NCBI GenBank assembly: GCA_021792365.1
Contig: JAJYUT010000004.1
Coordinates: 472,187 to 536,186, forward strand
Direction: 5' to 3'
Length of the DNA stretch: 64,000 nucleotides
From: Pseudomonadota bacterium
GTDB taxonomy: Bacteria; Pseudomonadota; Alphaproteobacteria; Dongiales; Dongiaceae
Positions within the stretch are counted from its first letter, which is position 1, and each line of letters begins with the position of its first letter. Below the pieces are notes generated by a model, which searched no databases, had not been told where the DNA came from, and was given only the letters and a program-made list of their open reading frames with translations. Positions 46,803 to 55,190 of this stretch are shown one piece after another. The position numbers and the translations under genes are program-made.

Positions 46803-48239
46803 TCAGCGCCACGCCTTGCTACGCTCAATGGCCTCGGTGAATTGCGCATGGAGAGCTGCAGCCAGCGGCGCTTTCGGCGCGATCTCGGCCTTCGGCGGCG
46901 GTGGCGGCGGCAGGGTGTCGATATCCGCGAGCCCGGCGCCGATCATGGCAAGCTGCGCGGCGCCGAGGCCGGTGAGCTCCGCGCTCGAAGGCACGCGCAC
47001 CCGCTTGCCAGTGGCATCGGCCAGAAAGCGCAGGAAGTAGCGGTTCCGCGCGAGGCCGCCATCGACCGAGAGAACCGGCGCGAGCGGAGAGAGCGCGTTA
47101 ATCGCGGCCAGCACGGTTTCCGAGAGCAACGCCACTCCCTCGAGCACGGCCTGCATCATGTCGGACCGGGTGGTGTCGAGGCCCAGGCCGAGCCACAGGC
47201 CGGCCGCGTGGCGATCCCAGTAGGGACAGGAGAGGCCGCTCAGCGCCGGCACGAAGACAAGCCCGCGCGCGATCGCCGGGTCTGCGGCGAAGTCGTCGAT
47301 CTCCGCGTATTCGCTGAAGAGGCCGAGGCTGCGCGCCCAGTTGACCGCGGAGGCGGCATTGTAGATGCCGCCCTGCAGCGCGTAGGCGCAAGGCGCATCG
47401 CCGATCTTCCAGGCGATGGTGGATTCGAGACCGCTTCTGGGGTCGCGCGGAACGCTGTCTCCGGCGAGGGCAAGCGCGAACGCGCCGGTGCCGAAAGTGA
47501 TCTTCGCATCGCCCTTGCGCCGGCCGCCATGGCCGAACAAGGCGGCCTGCTGGTCGACGAGGCTCGCGGTCACCGGGATGCCGCGCGTCTCGCCGAACGC
47601 GCCGGCGGTCGGGCAGATCTCCGGCAGACACTCGATCGGCACGCCGAACAGGTCGGCGAGGCGCTCGTCCCATTGCAGCGTCTCGAGATTCATGAGGCTG
47701 GTGCGCGAGGCGGTGGTGAGGTCGGTCGCGAACCGGCCGGTCAGGCGATCGAGGAAGAAGGAATCGCTGGTGCCGAGGCGCAGGCGTCCAGCGCGGCGCA
47801 GCTCCCGCGCTTCCGGCACGTTGTCCAGCAGCCAGCGCAGCTTCGCCGCCGAGAAATAGGGATCGAGCGGCAGGCCTGCCACCTGCAGCGTCAGCTCCTC
47901 CGCACCCTCGGCCTTCAATCGCTCCGTGACGTCCGACGTGCGCGCGTCCTGCCAGACGATGGCGTTGTAAATCGGGCGCCTGGTCTCGGCATCCCACGCG
48001 ACCACCGTCTCGCCCTGGTTGGCGATGCCCAGCGCAGCGGCATGGCCGGCACGATCGCAGATGGCGTCGACATGCCGCCCGAGCTCGACAGGATCGTGCT
48101 CGACCCAGCCCTGATGCGGATATATCTGGCGATGCTCGAACTCGGCGATGGTCTCGAACGTGCCGTCGTCGCGAAGCCGGTGCCCGCTGGTGCCGGTGGT
48201 CCCCTGGTCGATGGCGATGATGGATGTCTCAGGCGGCAT
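46803..48239 (-). CDS. FGGY family carbohydrate kinase, glycerol kinase-like
   Basis: 478 residues from ATG 48239. The ATP/substrate motif AIDQGTTGTS lies near residue 8, EFEHRQIYPHQGWVEHDP near 31-48 is the glycerol-kinase-like segment, NAIVWQDART follows, and the second FGGY domain has LSVDGGLARN. Glycerol kinases carry DQGTTSSR and a substrate Arg right after; here it is DQGTTGTSGHRL, so the polyol may differ. Last gene of the riboswitch-led operon, overlapping the FAD oxidoreductase upstream by 11 bp. Confidence 0.85.
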   Translation of the reverse strand: MPPETSIIAIDQGTTGTSGHRLRDDGTFETIAEFEHRQIYPHQGWVEHDPVELGRHVDAICDRAGHAAALGIANQGETVVAWDAETRRPIYNAIVWQDARTSDVTERLKAEGAEELTLQVAGLPLDPYFSAAKLRWLLDNVPEARELRRAGRLRLGTSDSFFLDRLTGRFATDLTTASRTSLMNLETLQWDERLADLFGVPIECLPEICPTAGAFGETRGIPVTASLVDQQAALFGHGGRRKGDAKITFGTGAFALALAGDSVPRDPRSGLESTIAWKIGDAPCAYALQGGIYNAASAVNWARSLGLFSEYAEIDDFAADPAIARGLVFVPALSGLSCPYWDRHAAGLWLGLGLDTTRSDMMQAVLEGVALLSETVLAAINALSPLAPVLSVDGGLARNRYFLRFLADATGKRVRVPSSAELTGLGAAQLAMIGAGLADIDTLPPPPPPKAEIAPKAPLAAALHAQFTEAIERSKAWR

Positions 48240-49449
48240 CGAGTTCCACCGATATCTGCTGGCAGGCCTTCGCATCCAGGGACGGCAAGCACCAAGCGAT
48301 ACGGCGCTCCGGCAGGGCGGAGATCCGCCGCGACCACACCACGCTGCCGTCGACGATGACCGAAAGCCGACCCCTCACCGCGCGCGAGACGCGGGCCTTG
48401 AACAATAGCGGGTTCGTGGTCGGCGCGTCCCGGTAGATGCGCTGGGGATAGACGTAGGCGAGGGGCCCTCGCAGAGTCACGCGGACGTCAGGCTCCCGGA
48501 GCGGCAGGCGGTTCTCCAGCCCGGCAGCCACCATCTGCGCAACGGCCCTGCCTTCGCGCCAGCACTGGCCGGCCGTCTCGATTCCGCGCAGCAGGTTGCC
48601 GGTGGCGAAGTAGCGATGGTCGGAGCAGCGGAAGTAGGCATCGATAGCCGGGCCGCGGGTGCCGGGGTCGATCTCGATGTGGCTCGGCGCGACCAGGGCG
48701 GTCTCGGGGCGGAACTTGCCGGTCAGGATGACGCCGTCGCACTCCATCTCCTCGGGGCCGAAGCCGCGGTCGATCTCGATGCCCGTCACCGTTTCGCGGC
48801 CAATGATGCGCAGCAGCCGCGTGCCGGTGAGGACGGGGACGCCGAAGCCGATGCGCGCAATCCAGCTTCCCGGCTCCCGCGTGGTGATGCGCGCATTCTC
48901 CTCGACGATCGCGAGGGGCTTGATGCCGGCATGGCGGAGCGTCAGCAGCGTCGAGAAGGCGACCAACTCGCTGCCGATGACCACCGGCCGCTGGACCGGG
49001 CACCTGCCGTGCAGATAGACGAATTGCTGCAACGCGCCGGTATTCATCACGCCGAATGGGCGGCTGCCGGTAATGAGGCGCGCGCTGCGCGGGGTCTCGC
49101 GCGCGCCGAAAGCCAGCACGACGGCCTTGGCCTGAAAGTCCTCCGGGCCGTTCGGGCCGGTTGCGCGCACCACGCCGGCCGGCTCGAGCTTGAGCACCGT
49201 CATGCGCGGGCGCAGGTCGATAGCCGCGGCCTCGTCAATCAAGCGCTTCGCATAGTCGGGACCGCTATAGACCCTGCCGAATTCACGCAGGCCGAAACCG
49301 TGATGACCGCAATGACGCGGAATGCCGCCCAACGCGCGCTCGCGCTCCAGCAGCACCACGTTGTCGACGCCGAGGGCGCGCAACGCCCGGGCGCAGGAGA
49401 GGCCGGCCGGTCCGCCGCCCAGGATCAGGACATCGCTCTGTTGCGTCAT
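48229..49449 (-). CDS. FAD/NAD(P)-dependent oxidoreductase (pyridine nucleotide-disulfide fold)
   Basis: 406 residues from ATG 49449. N-terminal FAD-binding GGGPAG at 11-16, ERERALGG after it, and the ATG motif (VLAFGARE) mid-protein; a C-terminal segment with YFATGNLLRG places FAD. No redox-active CxxC as in thioredoxin reductases. It partners a GlpA-like protein upstream, their genes overlapping by ATGA, which suggests a two-subunit dehydrogenase as in OoxAB/HcnBC or GlpA-type systems. The electron donor is unknown. Confidence 0.82.
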   Translation of the reverse strand: MTQQSDVLILGGGPAGLSCARALRALGVDNVVLLERERALGGIPRHCGHHGFGLREFGRVYSGPDYAKRLIDEAAAIDLRPRMTVLKLEPAGVVRATGPNGPEDFQAKAVVLAFGARETPRSARLITGSRPFGVMNTGALQQFVYLHGRCPVQRPVVIGSELVAFSTLLTLRHAGIKPLAIVEENARITTREPGSWIARIGFGVPVLTGTRLLRIIGRETVTGIEIDRGFGPEEMECDGVILTGKFRPETALVAPSHIEIDPGTRGPAIDAYFRCSDHRYFATGNLLRGIETAGQCWREGRAVAQMVAAGLENRLPLREPDVRVTLRGPLAYVYPQRIYRDAPTTNPLLFKARVSRAVRGRLSVIVDGSVVWSRRISALPERRIAWCLPSLDAKACQQISVELDAA

Positions 49450-50807
49450 GAGGCAAGCCGCCCTTCGGAGAGGGCCACGACCTCGGCGCTGCAATAGAAG
49501 CCCTGGCAGCGACCCATCATGCAGCGCGTGCGCCGCTTCAAGCCGCCGAGGTCGCCGGCAGGCAGCGGCCCCTGGAGGGCGGCCTCGATCTCGCGGCGCG
49601 TGACCAGCTCGCAATGGCACACAACGTCGCCGCCCGCCTCAGTCAGGTACGGGCGCGCGCGATCCTCCGCCAAATTGGGCACGGGAGTCCAGATCGGCTC
49701 CGCGTCGCGCAGCCCGCCGAAGGCCTCGGCGAAATCGCGCGCGACCATCTGCGCGATTCCGAGCGCCGCGGTGAGGCCGGTCGAGCGGATGCCGCCGATT
49801 GTGATCCAGCGGCGTTCGCGATCGAGCGCGATCTGATAGTCCTTGAACTGTGTCGCGGGCCTGAGGCCGGCATAGATCGCGTTGACGGAATGGCGGGCGA
49901 GATCGGGGATCATCTCGATCCCCTTCGCGATCAGGCTTTCCAAGGTCGCGTGGTCCACCTCGGCGCGGCCGCGGTCCTGTTGATCCTCTGCCGTGGGGCC
50001 TACCAGCAGGTTGCCGAAGGCGGTGCGGCACGCGACGATGCCCTTGGTGCGCTCCGTCGGCACCGGCAGGAGGATGGCGTGAAGCAGGCCGGCGGCCGGC
50101 TTGTCGAACACGACGAACTGACCCTTTCGGGGCGTGATGGTGAAGGGGCTCGGCCGGTTGATCGCTTCCACCAGGTCGCCGTAATTGCCGGCGGCATTGA
50201 CGACGGCTCCGGCCGCGATCGGGCCGCGGGTCGTCTCCAGCACCCAGCGCGTGCCGTCGAAATCGCCGCCGGTCACGCGGCAGCGCCGCAGAATCCGACC
50301 GCCATGCGCGAGGCCCTGATGCGCGTAGGCCAGGGGCGCGGACCATGGATCGATGATGTGCTCGCCCGGAACGTATAGGGCGCCGAGCGCACGCGGGCTC
50401 AAGGAGGGCTCACGCCGGCGCAGCTCGTCGCGGCCGATCTGCGCCACGTCACGGACGCCGTTGCGGTGCGCCTTCTCGACCATCGCCGGCAGCTTGGCAT
50501 GCTGCTCTTCGTCCCACGCCACCACGAGGGCGCCGCTTTCCACGAGCGGGAGGTTGAGCCGGTCCTTGATCGCCAGGTATTCGCGATAGCCGGCCTGCAT
50601 GCAGGAGAGCTCGACGCTGCCCTCCGGCGCGTCGAAGCCGGTATGCAGCAGCGCGCTGTTGCCCTTGCTGGCGCCATCCAGGATGTCGGCGGCGGCCTCC
50701 ACCAGAAGCGGCGCGAGGCCGGCCATGGCCAGGCGCCGGAAGATGGCGCAACCGACCACGCCTCCGCCGATGATGACCACCTTGCTGTCTGCGATGAATT
50801 CCCTCAC
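49446..50807 (-). CDS. FAD-dependent oxidoreductase with C-terminal BFD-like [2Fe-2S] domain (GlpA-like)
   Basis: 453 residues from a GTG (no nearby ATG). DAO fold: VVIIGGGVVGCAIFRRLA with GGGVVG at 14-19, GNSALLHTGFDA, and the conserved RKGQFVVFD segment; then GIRSTGLTAALGIAQMV. The C-terminus is a BFD-like domain with five cysteines (397, 399, 429, 434, 439), as in the GlpA subunit of anaerobic glycerol-3-phosphate dehydrogenase. Could oxidise glycerol-3-phosphate or an amino-acid-like substrate. Upstream gene is 55 nt away. Confidence 0.82.
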   Translation of the reverse strand: MREFIADSKVVIIGGGVVGCAIFRRLAMAGLAPLLVEAAADILDGASKGNSALLHTGFDAPEGSVELSCMQAGYREYLAIKDRLNLPLVESGALVVAWDEEQHAKLPAMVEKAHRNGVRDVAQIGRDELRRREPSLSPRALGALYVPGEHIIDPWSAPLAYAHQGLAHGGRILRRCRVTGGDFDGTRWVLETTRGPIAAGAVVNAAGNYGDLVEAINRPSPFTITPRKGQFVVFDKPAAGLLHAILLPVPTERTKGIVACRTAFGNLLVGPTAEDQQDRGRAEVDHATLESLIAKGIEMIPDLARHSVNAIYAGLRPATQFKDYQIALDRERRWITIGGIRSTGLTAALGIAQMVARDFAEAFGGLRDAEPIWTPVPNLAEDRARPYLTEAGGDVVCHCELVTRREIEAALQGPLPAGDLGGLKRRTRCMMGRCQGFYCSAEVVALSEGRLAS

Positions 50808-50862
50808 GGGGGGCAGATTCGCAGGGGTTTCAAGCCCTGTCCAGGGGCGGCGGCGATCGGCT

Positions 50863-52251
50863 CTAGATCTTCCGGAGGTGGAACGACTTGGGCCGAGTCA
50901 GCATCTCGTAGCCGACCCGGCTCAGGGTCGCTCCCCGGCCGGAATCTTTGACGCCGACCCAGGCGAGGGCGGGATCAAGGTAGTCGCAGCGGTTCATGTA
51001 GATGGTGCCGGTGTCGAGCCGGTCGCCGATCTTCTCGGCTTCCTTTTCGTCCGAGGTCCAGAGCGCGGCGGTGAGGCCGTATTTGCTGTCGTTCATCAGG
51101 CGGATGGCCTCGTCATCCGACTTCACTTTCATGATGCCGATGACCGGGCCGAAGCTCTCCTCGGACATCACGCCCATGGAGTGGTCGACGTTCACCAGGA
51201 CCTGCGGCGCAAGATACGGTGTGCCGGGCTTGTCGGCCGCGAAGCTCTTGGAATCGATCAGCGCCTTGGCGCCGTGCTTCACGGCGTCGGCGATCTGGCT
51301 GCGCACGAACTCGGCGGCCGAGGTGCGCACCATCGGGCCGAGATTGGTATTCGGGTCGAGCGGGTTGCCGAGCTTGTATCTCCTGGTGAGGTCGACAAAG
51401 CCGTCCACGAATTTGTCGAACAACTTCTCATGCACATAGATGCGCTCGATGGCGCAGCAGCACTGGCCGGAATTGAACATGGCGCCATCGACCAGGTTCT
51501 CGATGGCGTGGTCCAGATTGGCGTCAGGGCGCACATAGGCGGGGTCCTTGCCGCCCAGCTCGAGGCCAAGCCCCATGAACTTGCCGAGGGCCGCCTGCTG
51601 CACGGCATGGCCGCCGGCGACCGAGCCGGTGAAGTTGCAATAGGCGACCTCCGGGGCGGCGATCACCTTGGCCGTGTCATCGTGGGTCAGCACCAGATGC
51701 TGGAACAGGCCCTTTGGCAGGCCGGCTGCGTCGAAGGCCTGCTGGAAACCCTCGGCGCAGAGCGGCGTCTGGGCCGAGTGCTTGAGGACGACCGCGTTGC
51801 CCGCCATCAGCGCGGGCACGACGCCGTTGACGGAAGTGAGATAGGGGTAGTTCCACGGCGCGACGATGAAGACGACACCGAGCGGCTCGCGGCGGATGAA
51901 GCGTACGAAGCCAGGCTTGTCCTTGGCCTCGATGTCCGCCAGTGCGTCCTGCGCAATGGAAATCATGTAGCGCGCGCGCTCCTCGAAGCCGCGCATCTCG
52001 CCCGGACTCTGGCTGATCGGACGGCCCATCTGGCGCGTGATCTGCTCGGCATATTCGTCCTTGTGGCTTAGGAAGATGTCGACGGCCTTGCTCAGGATCT
52101 TCGCGCGCTCCGCAATGGTCGCGAACTTCCATTGCGCTTGCGCTTCGGCAGCCGCCTTCAGCGTCGCGGCGATCTCCGCCTGGGTTGCGTAGGGCCGCTC
52201 GACATAGACGCTGTTGTCGATCGGCGTGATGGTCTTCTGCGTGGCTGCCAT
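50863..52251 (-). CDS. NAD(P)-dependent aldehyde dehydrogenase
   Basis: 462 residues, ALDH superfamily. APWNYP at 131-136, FTGSVAGG at 207-214, the general base Glu231 in LELGGK, and the nucleophile in NSGQCCC (Cys265 by alignment of GQxC) are present. It oxidises an aldehyde, probably made by the FAD enzymes or from the gamma-glutamyl compound in the same operon. It starts 27 nt after the glutamine-synthetase-like gene, like the PuuA/PuuC partnership of the gamma-glutamylated putrescine pathway. Confidence 0.9.
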   Translation of the reverse strand: MAATQKTITPIDNSVYVERPYATQAEIAATLKAAAEAQAQWKFATIAERAKILSKAVDIFLSHKDEYAEQITRQMGRPISQSPGEMRGFEERARYMISIAQDALADIEAKDKPGFVRFIRREPLGVVFIVAPWNYPYLTSVNGVVPALMAGNAVVLKHSAQTPLCAEGFQQAFDAAGLPKGLFQHLVLTHDDTAKVIAAPEVAYCNFTGSVAGGHAVQQAALGKFMGLGLELGGKDPAYVRPDANLDHAIENLVDGAMFNSGQCCCAIERIYVHEKLFDKFVDGFVDLTRRYKLGNPLDPNTNLGPMVRTSAAEFVRSQIADAVKHGAKALIDSKSFAADKPGTPYLAPQVLVNVDHSMGVMSEESFGPVIGIMKVKSDDEAIRLMNDSKYGLTAALWTSDEKEAEKIGDRLDTGTIYMNRCDYLDPALAWVGVKDSGRGATLSRVGYEMLTRPKSFHLRKI

Positions 52252-52278
52252 GATGCTCTCGCCCTGTAAGATGCCCTG

Positions 52279-53652
52279 TCAGATGATCTCGAAGTAGCGC
52301 GCCAGTTCCCAATCCGTGATGTGCTTGCGGAACTCGCGCTCCTCCCATTCGCGGGTGGCGGCGAAATGCTCGACGAAGGCCTCGCCGAACAACTCGGCCG
52401 CCGCCTTGGACTTGCGCAGCCGCTGCGCCGCTTCCCAGAGCGTGCGCGGCAGATCGAGCTTGGCTGGGTGCTTCTGGTCGTAGGAATTGCCCACGATGGC
52501 TGCCGTCGGCTCGATCTTGTTCTCGATGCCATAGAGACCCGATCCGATCGCGACCGCAATGGCCAGATAGGGGTTCATGTCCGCCGCCGCAATGCGGTAC
52601 TCGACCCGCTGCGACTTCTCGGAACCCGGAATGACCCGCAGCGCACAGGTGCGGTTCTCGACGCCCCAGGTGGCGTTGGTCGGTGCCCAGAAGCCGGGGA
52701 TGAGGCGCGAATAGGAATTGACGGTGTTGCTGACCATCGCCAGCAGCTCGGGCATCAGGGCCTGCTGGCCGCCGACGAACCACCGCTGTCGGTCGCTCAT
52801 GCTGTGCGGCTTCTTGGGGTCGTAGAAGACCGATTTGCCGTCCTTGCCCTTGAGGCTGACGTGGATGTGGCCGCTCTGGCCCGGCCAGTTGTTGGACCAC
52901 TTGGCCATGAAGGTCGCCATCAGGCCGCGACGCTGCGCCAGCACCTTCATGAAGGTCTTGAACAGGGCCGCGCGGTCGGCGCTTTCCAGCGCTTTGTCCA
53001 CGGTGATGGCGGCTTCCAGCACGCCCGGGCCGGTCTCGGTATGCAGGCCCTCGATGGGCATGCGCATCTTTTCACAGGTGTCCAGGATCTCGTGGTAGAG
53101 CTCCGCCCAGACCGAGCCGCGCAGCATCGAGTAGCCGAAAAAGCCCGGCGTCATCGGCGTCAGGTTGCGATAGCCCTTTTCGCGGATGCTTTCCGGGGTC
53201 TCGTCGAACATGAAGAACTCGTATTCGGCGGCCGCATAGGCCTCGTAGCCCATCTTAGCCGCCCTATCGAGCACCCGGCGCAGCACGCCGCGCGGGCAGA
53301 TCTCCTCCGCCTTGTTCACGAACTCGCAGAGGAAGAACAGCATGTTCTCCTCGAAGGGAATCTCGCGGCAGCTCTCCGGGATGACGCGCACCCAGGCATC
53401 GGGATAGGCGGTGTGCCAGCCGGTATATTTCACGTTGTCGAAGAGCTGATCGTTGCTGTCCCACCCCAGCACGACGTCGCAGAACCCGAAGCCGTTCTCG
53501 AGCGCTGAGAAGAACTTTGCGTTCGAGATGTATTTGCCGCGCAGGATCGCATCGCCGTCGAAAACGCCGACCTTCACGTGCGTGAGGCCGCGCTCCTCGA
53601 CGATCTTCCTGGCGTCAGCGAGGCTCTTCACCCGCTCCGGCTTCAAAGGCAT
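52279..53652 (-). CDS. Glutamine synthetase family protein (gamma-glutamyl-amine ligase-like)
   Basis: 457 residues with the glutamine synthetase catalytic domain: AAAEYEFFMF (metal Glu), GPGVLEAAI, SGHIHVSL, and NRTCALRV/RVEYRIAAADMNPYLA near the end (substrate Arg and Glu). It lacks the tight conservation of housekeeping GlnA and fits the GlnA3/PuuA-like group that attaches glutamate to amines. Substrate amine unknown. The partner genes are an ALDH and two FAD dehydrogenases. It lies 45 nt downstream of the GlxA-type regulator. Confidence 0.85.
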   Translation of the reverse strand: MPLKPERVKSLADARKIVEERGLTHVKVGVFDGDAILRGKYISNAKFFSALENGFGFCDVVLGWDSNDQLFDNVKYTGWHTAYPDAWVRVIPESCREIPFEENMLFFLCEFVNKAEEICPRGVLRRVLDRAAKMGYEAYAAAEYEFFMFDETPESIREKGYRNLTPMTPGFFGYSMLRGSVWAELYHEILDTCEKMRMPIEGLHTETGPGVLEAAITVDKALESADRAALFKTFMKVLAQRRGLMATFMAKWSNNWPGQSGHIHVSLKGKDGKSVFYDPKKPHSMSDRQRWFVGGQQALMPELLAMVSNTVNSYSRLIPGFWAPTNATWGVENRTCALRVIPGSEKSQRVEYRIAAADMNPYLAIAVAIGSGLYGIENKIEPTAAIVGNSYDQKHPAKLDLPRTLWEAAQRLRKSKAAAELFGEAFVEHFAATREWEEREFRKHITDWELARYFEII

Positions 53653-53697
53653 GACGTAGACCCCCGTATGGCGTGATTTGTATCGTGGATGGATTTG

Positions 53698-54795
53698 TCA
53701 GGCGGCGCGGCGGCGCGCGCCGGATGGGCGTTTGGCAGGTGGGTGCTTGAGTGTCGGCGCGTCCCCCGTGAGGCCATCCCCAGGCCGGTCGCCGGGCGTG
53801 GTGAAGTGACGCTGGCGATCTTCGCTCGGCCTGATTCCGTGGGCGTCCATATAGCATTTCGAGAAATGCGAAAGCGAGTCGAAACCCACCGCTTCCGCCA
53901 CCTGGGCCAGGCCCATCATGGTGCCTTGCACCAGGTCGCGGGCGCGGGCCAGGCGCAGCCTCTGGTAATAGCCGCGCGGGCTGACGCCGAGATGACGATG
54001 GAACAGCCGCTCGAGGTGGCGCAGGTGAATGCCGGCCTCCGCCGCGATGGTTGGCAGCGGAACGGGATCGGAGATCGTGTTGCGCATCAGCGCGACCGCG
54101 CGCTTGATCGGCGGCGCGACCTGGGTCTCGATGGATTGCTGCTGGTCGGCGGCCGGCTCTATCTTCTTGCGCACCCGTTGGCGGGCGAGGCGCATCATCA
54201 CCTGCTGCGCGACGGCCGGACCGAGCAGCGCCTCGACATTGGCCAGGGCGAAATCGGAGGTCGCGCAGCCGCCGCGGCAGCCGAAGAAGTCGTCCTTGCG
54301 CCAGAACAACTCCTTGCGCTGCGCAGCACCGCGGGCGCGCTCCTTGGGCATGGCGGAAATCCGTCCCAGGACGGAACAGCCGCCGCCGATGCCGCCCAGC
54401 CGCCGGATGGAAGCCGGATGGGCGCTCAGCCAAGCCGCCAGGCCGGCACAGTCGTCGGGGGCGGCATCGGCATCGCTGAAGACGATCACCGTCGAAAGCG
54501 GCCGCAGCTCCATCACGTCGCCATTGGCGGCAACCGGGATGCCGGCGGAACTGGCAACAGACCGCCCGGAAATGGCCACGAGTTCCCACTCGAAGGCGCT
54601 GCGCTGCGCCAGTTCATTGGCCGAGGTGAATACGTCGAGCAGGCGCGCCAAATCGCCCAACGCGAACCCGTTCATCAGGACAAGGCTGAGGCGGGCGCGC
54701 CGCTCGCCATCCAGCGCGAAAGGCGAAGCCGGCGCGCGCAACGTCTCCGCCACACTGGGCGGCCGCCACGCGCGATGATCTTCACCTTCCGTCAT
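53698..54795 (-). CDS. GlxA family (DJ-1-like/AraC) transcriptional regulator
   Basis: 365 residues: an N-terminal DJ-1/PfpI-like domain (LSLVLMNGFALGDLARLLDVF start, GGIGGGCSVLGR in place of the nucleophile elbow) and a C-terminal AraC-type double helix-turn-helix (LPTIAAEAGIHLRHLERLFHRHLG and VAEAVGFDSLSHFSKCY). GbdR-like regulators of this layout control glycine-betaine and related amine catabolism. It is the first gene after a tandem glycine riboswitch and heads a six-gene operon. A GGGGGA ribosome site precedes ATG 54795. C-terminal ~40 residues are basic and probably disordered. Confidence 0.85.
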   Translation of the reverse strand: MTEGEDHRAWRPPSVAETLRAPASPFALDGERRARLSLVLMNGFALGDLARLLDVFTSANELAQRSAFEWELVAISGRSVASSAGIPVAANGDVMELRPLSTVIVFSDADAAPDDCAGLAAWLSAHPASIRRLGGIGGGCSVLGRISAMPKERARGAAQRKELFWRKDDFFGCRGGCATSDFALANVEALLGPAVAQQVMMRLARQRVRKKIEPAADQQQSIETQVAPPIKRAVALMRNTISDPVPLPTIAAEAGIHLRHLERLFHRHLGVSPRGYYQRLRLARARDLVQGTMMGLAQVAEAVGFDSLSHFSKCYMDAHGIRPSEDRQRHFTTPGDRPGDGLTGDAPTLKHPPAKRPSGARRRAA

Positions 54796-54849
54796 CAAGT
54801 TCCCCCGGGGCGACCACGGCCCACCCTCTGTCTTGGCGCGAGAGCGGTC

Positions 54850-55066
54850 CCCCCTCTGTCTGTTGGACCTGAGAGATTCACCGCCGTGCCGCGGTCGGCC
54901 CGATCGGTTTACTCCGTCGGTGGGGCACGGCCGCGTGCTGCCGCCATACCCGCTTTCCAGAGCATTCGGCCGCGACCGGTCCTTTTGCCTGAGAGATTCC
55001 GGGGGCGGTTGCTCCTTCGGCGCCGCGACCTCTCCAGTCTCCGGACGGGGATCGCGGTCTCTCCCG
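54850..55066 (-). promoter_or_regulatory. Tandem glycine riboswitch upstream of the GlxA-type regulator operon
   Basis: Read on the minus strand. Aptamer 1 (about 55066-54978) has GGGAGAGACC, the core GCCGAAGGAGCAA and CTCTCAGGCAAAAGGACC. The linker leads into TGCTCTGG, and aptamer 2 (about 54964-54850) has ACCGACGGAGTAAACC and CTCTCAGGTCCAACAGACAG. Order, spacing and conserved bases match the two-aptamer gcvT/glycine riboswitch. It ends about 55 nt before the regulator start codon. Glycine riboswitches usually raise expression when glycine is bound; normal targets are gcv genes or glycine transporters. Confidence 0.9.
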
Positions 55067-55136
55067 ATAGCGGCGAAACAAGCGCGAGTGTGTGGTGCCG
55101 CCTGGGGGCCGTCAAGGCGCAAAAGGGTGAACGAAA

Positions 55137-55160
55137 GGGGCCGCTGCGAACAGCGGCCCC
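55137..55160 (-). terminator. Intrinsic terminator of the TRAP operon
   Basis: On the minus strand GGGGCCGCTG, loop TTCG, CAGCGGCCCC: a perfect 10-bp stem with a stable tetraloop, followed by TTTCGTTC. It lies 31 nt after the dctP stop and upstream of the riboswitch, so the riboswitch operon is transcribed on its own. Confidence 0.88.
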
Positions 55161-55190
55161 AGGAATTGATAGCGCTTTCGAAGGCGCCCC

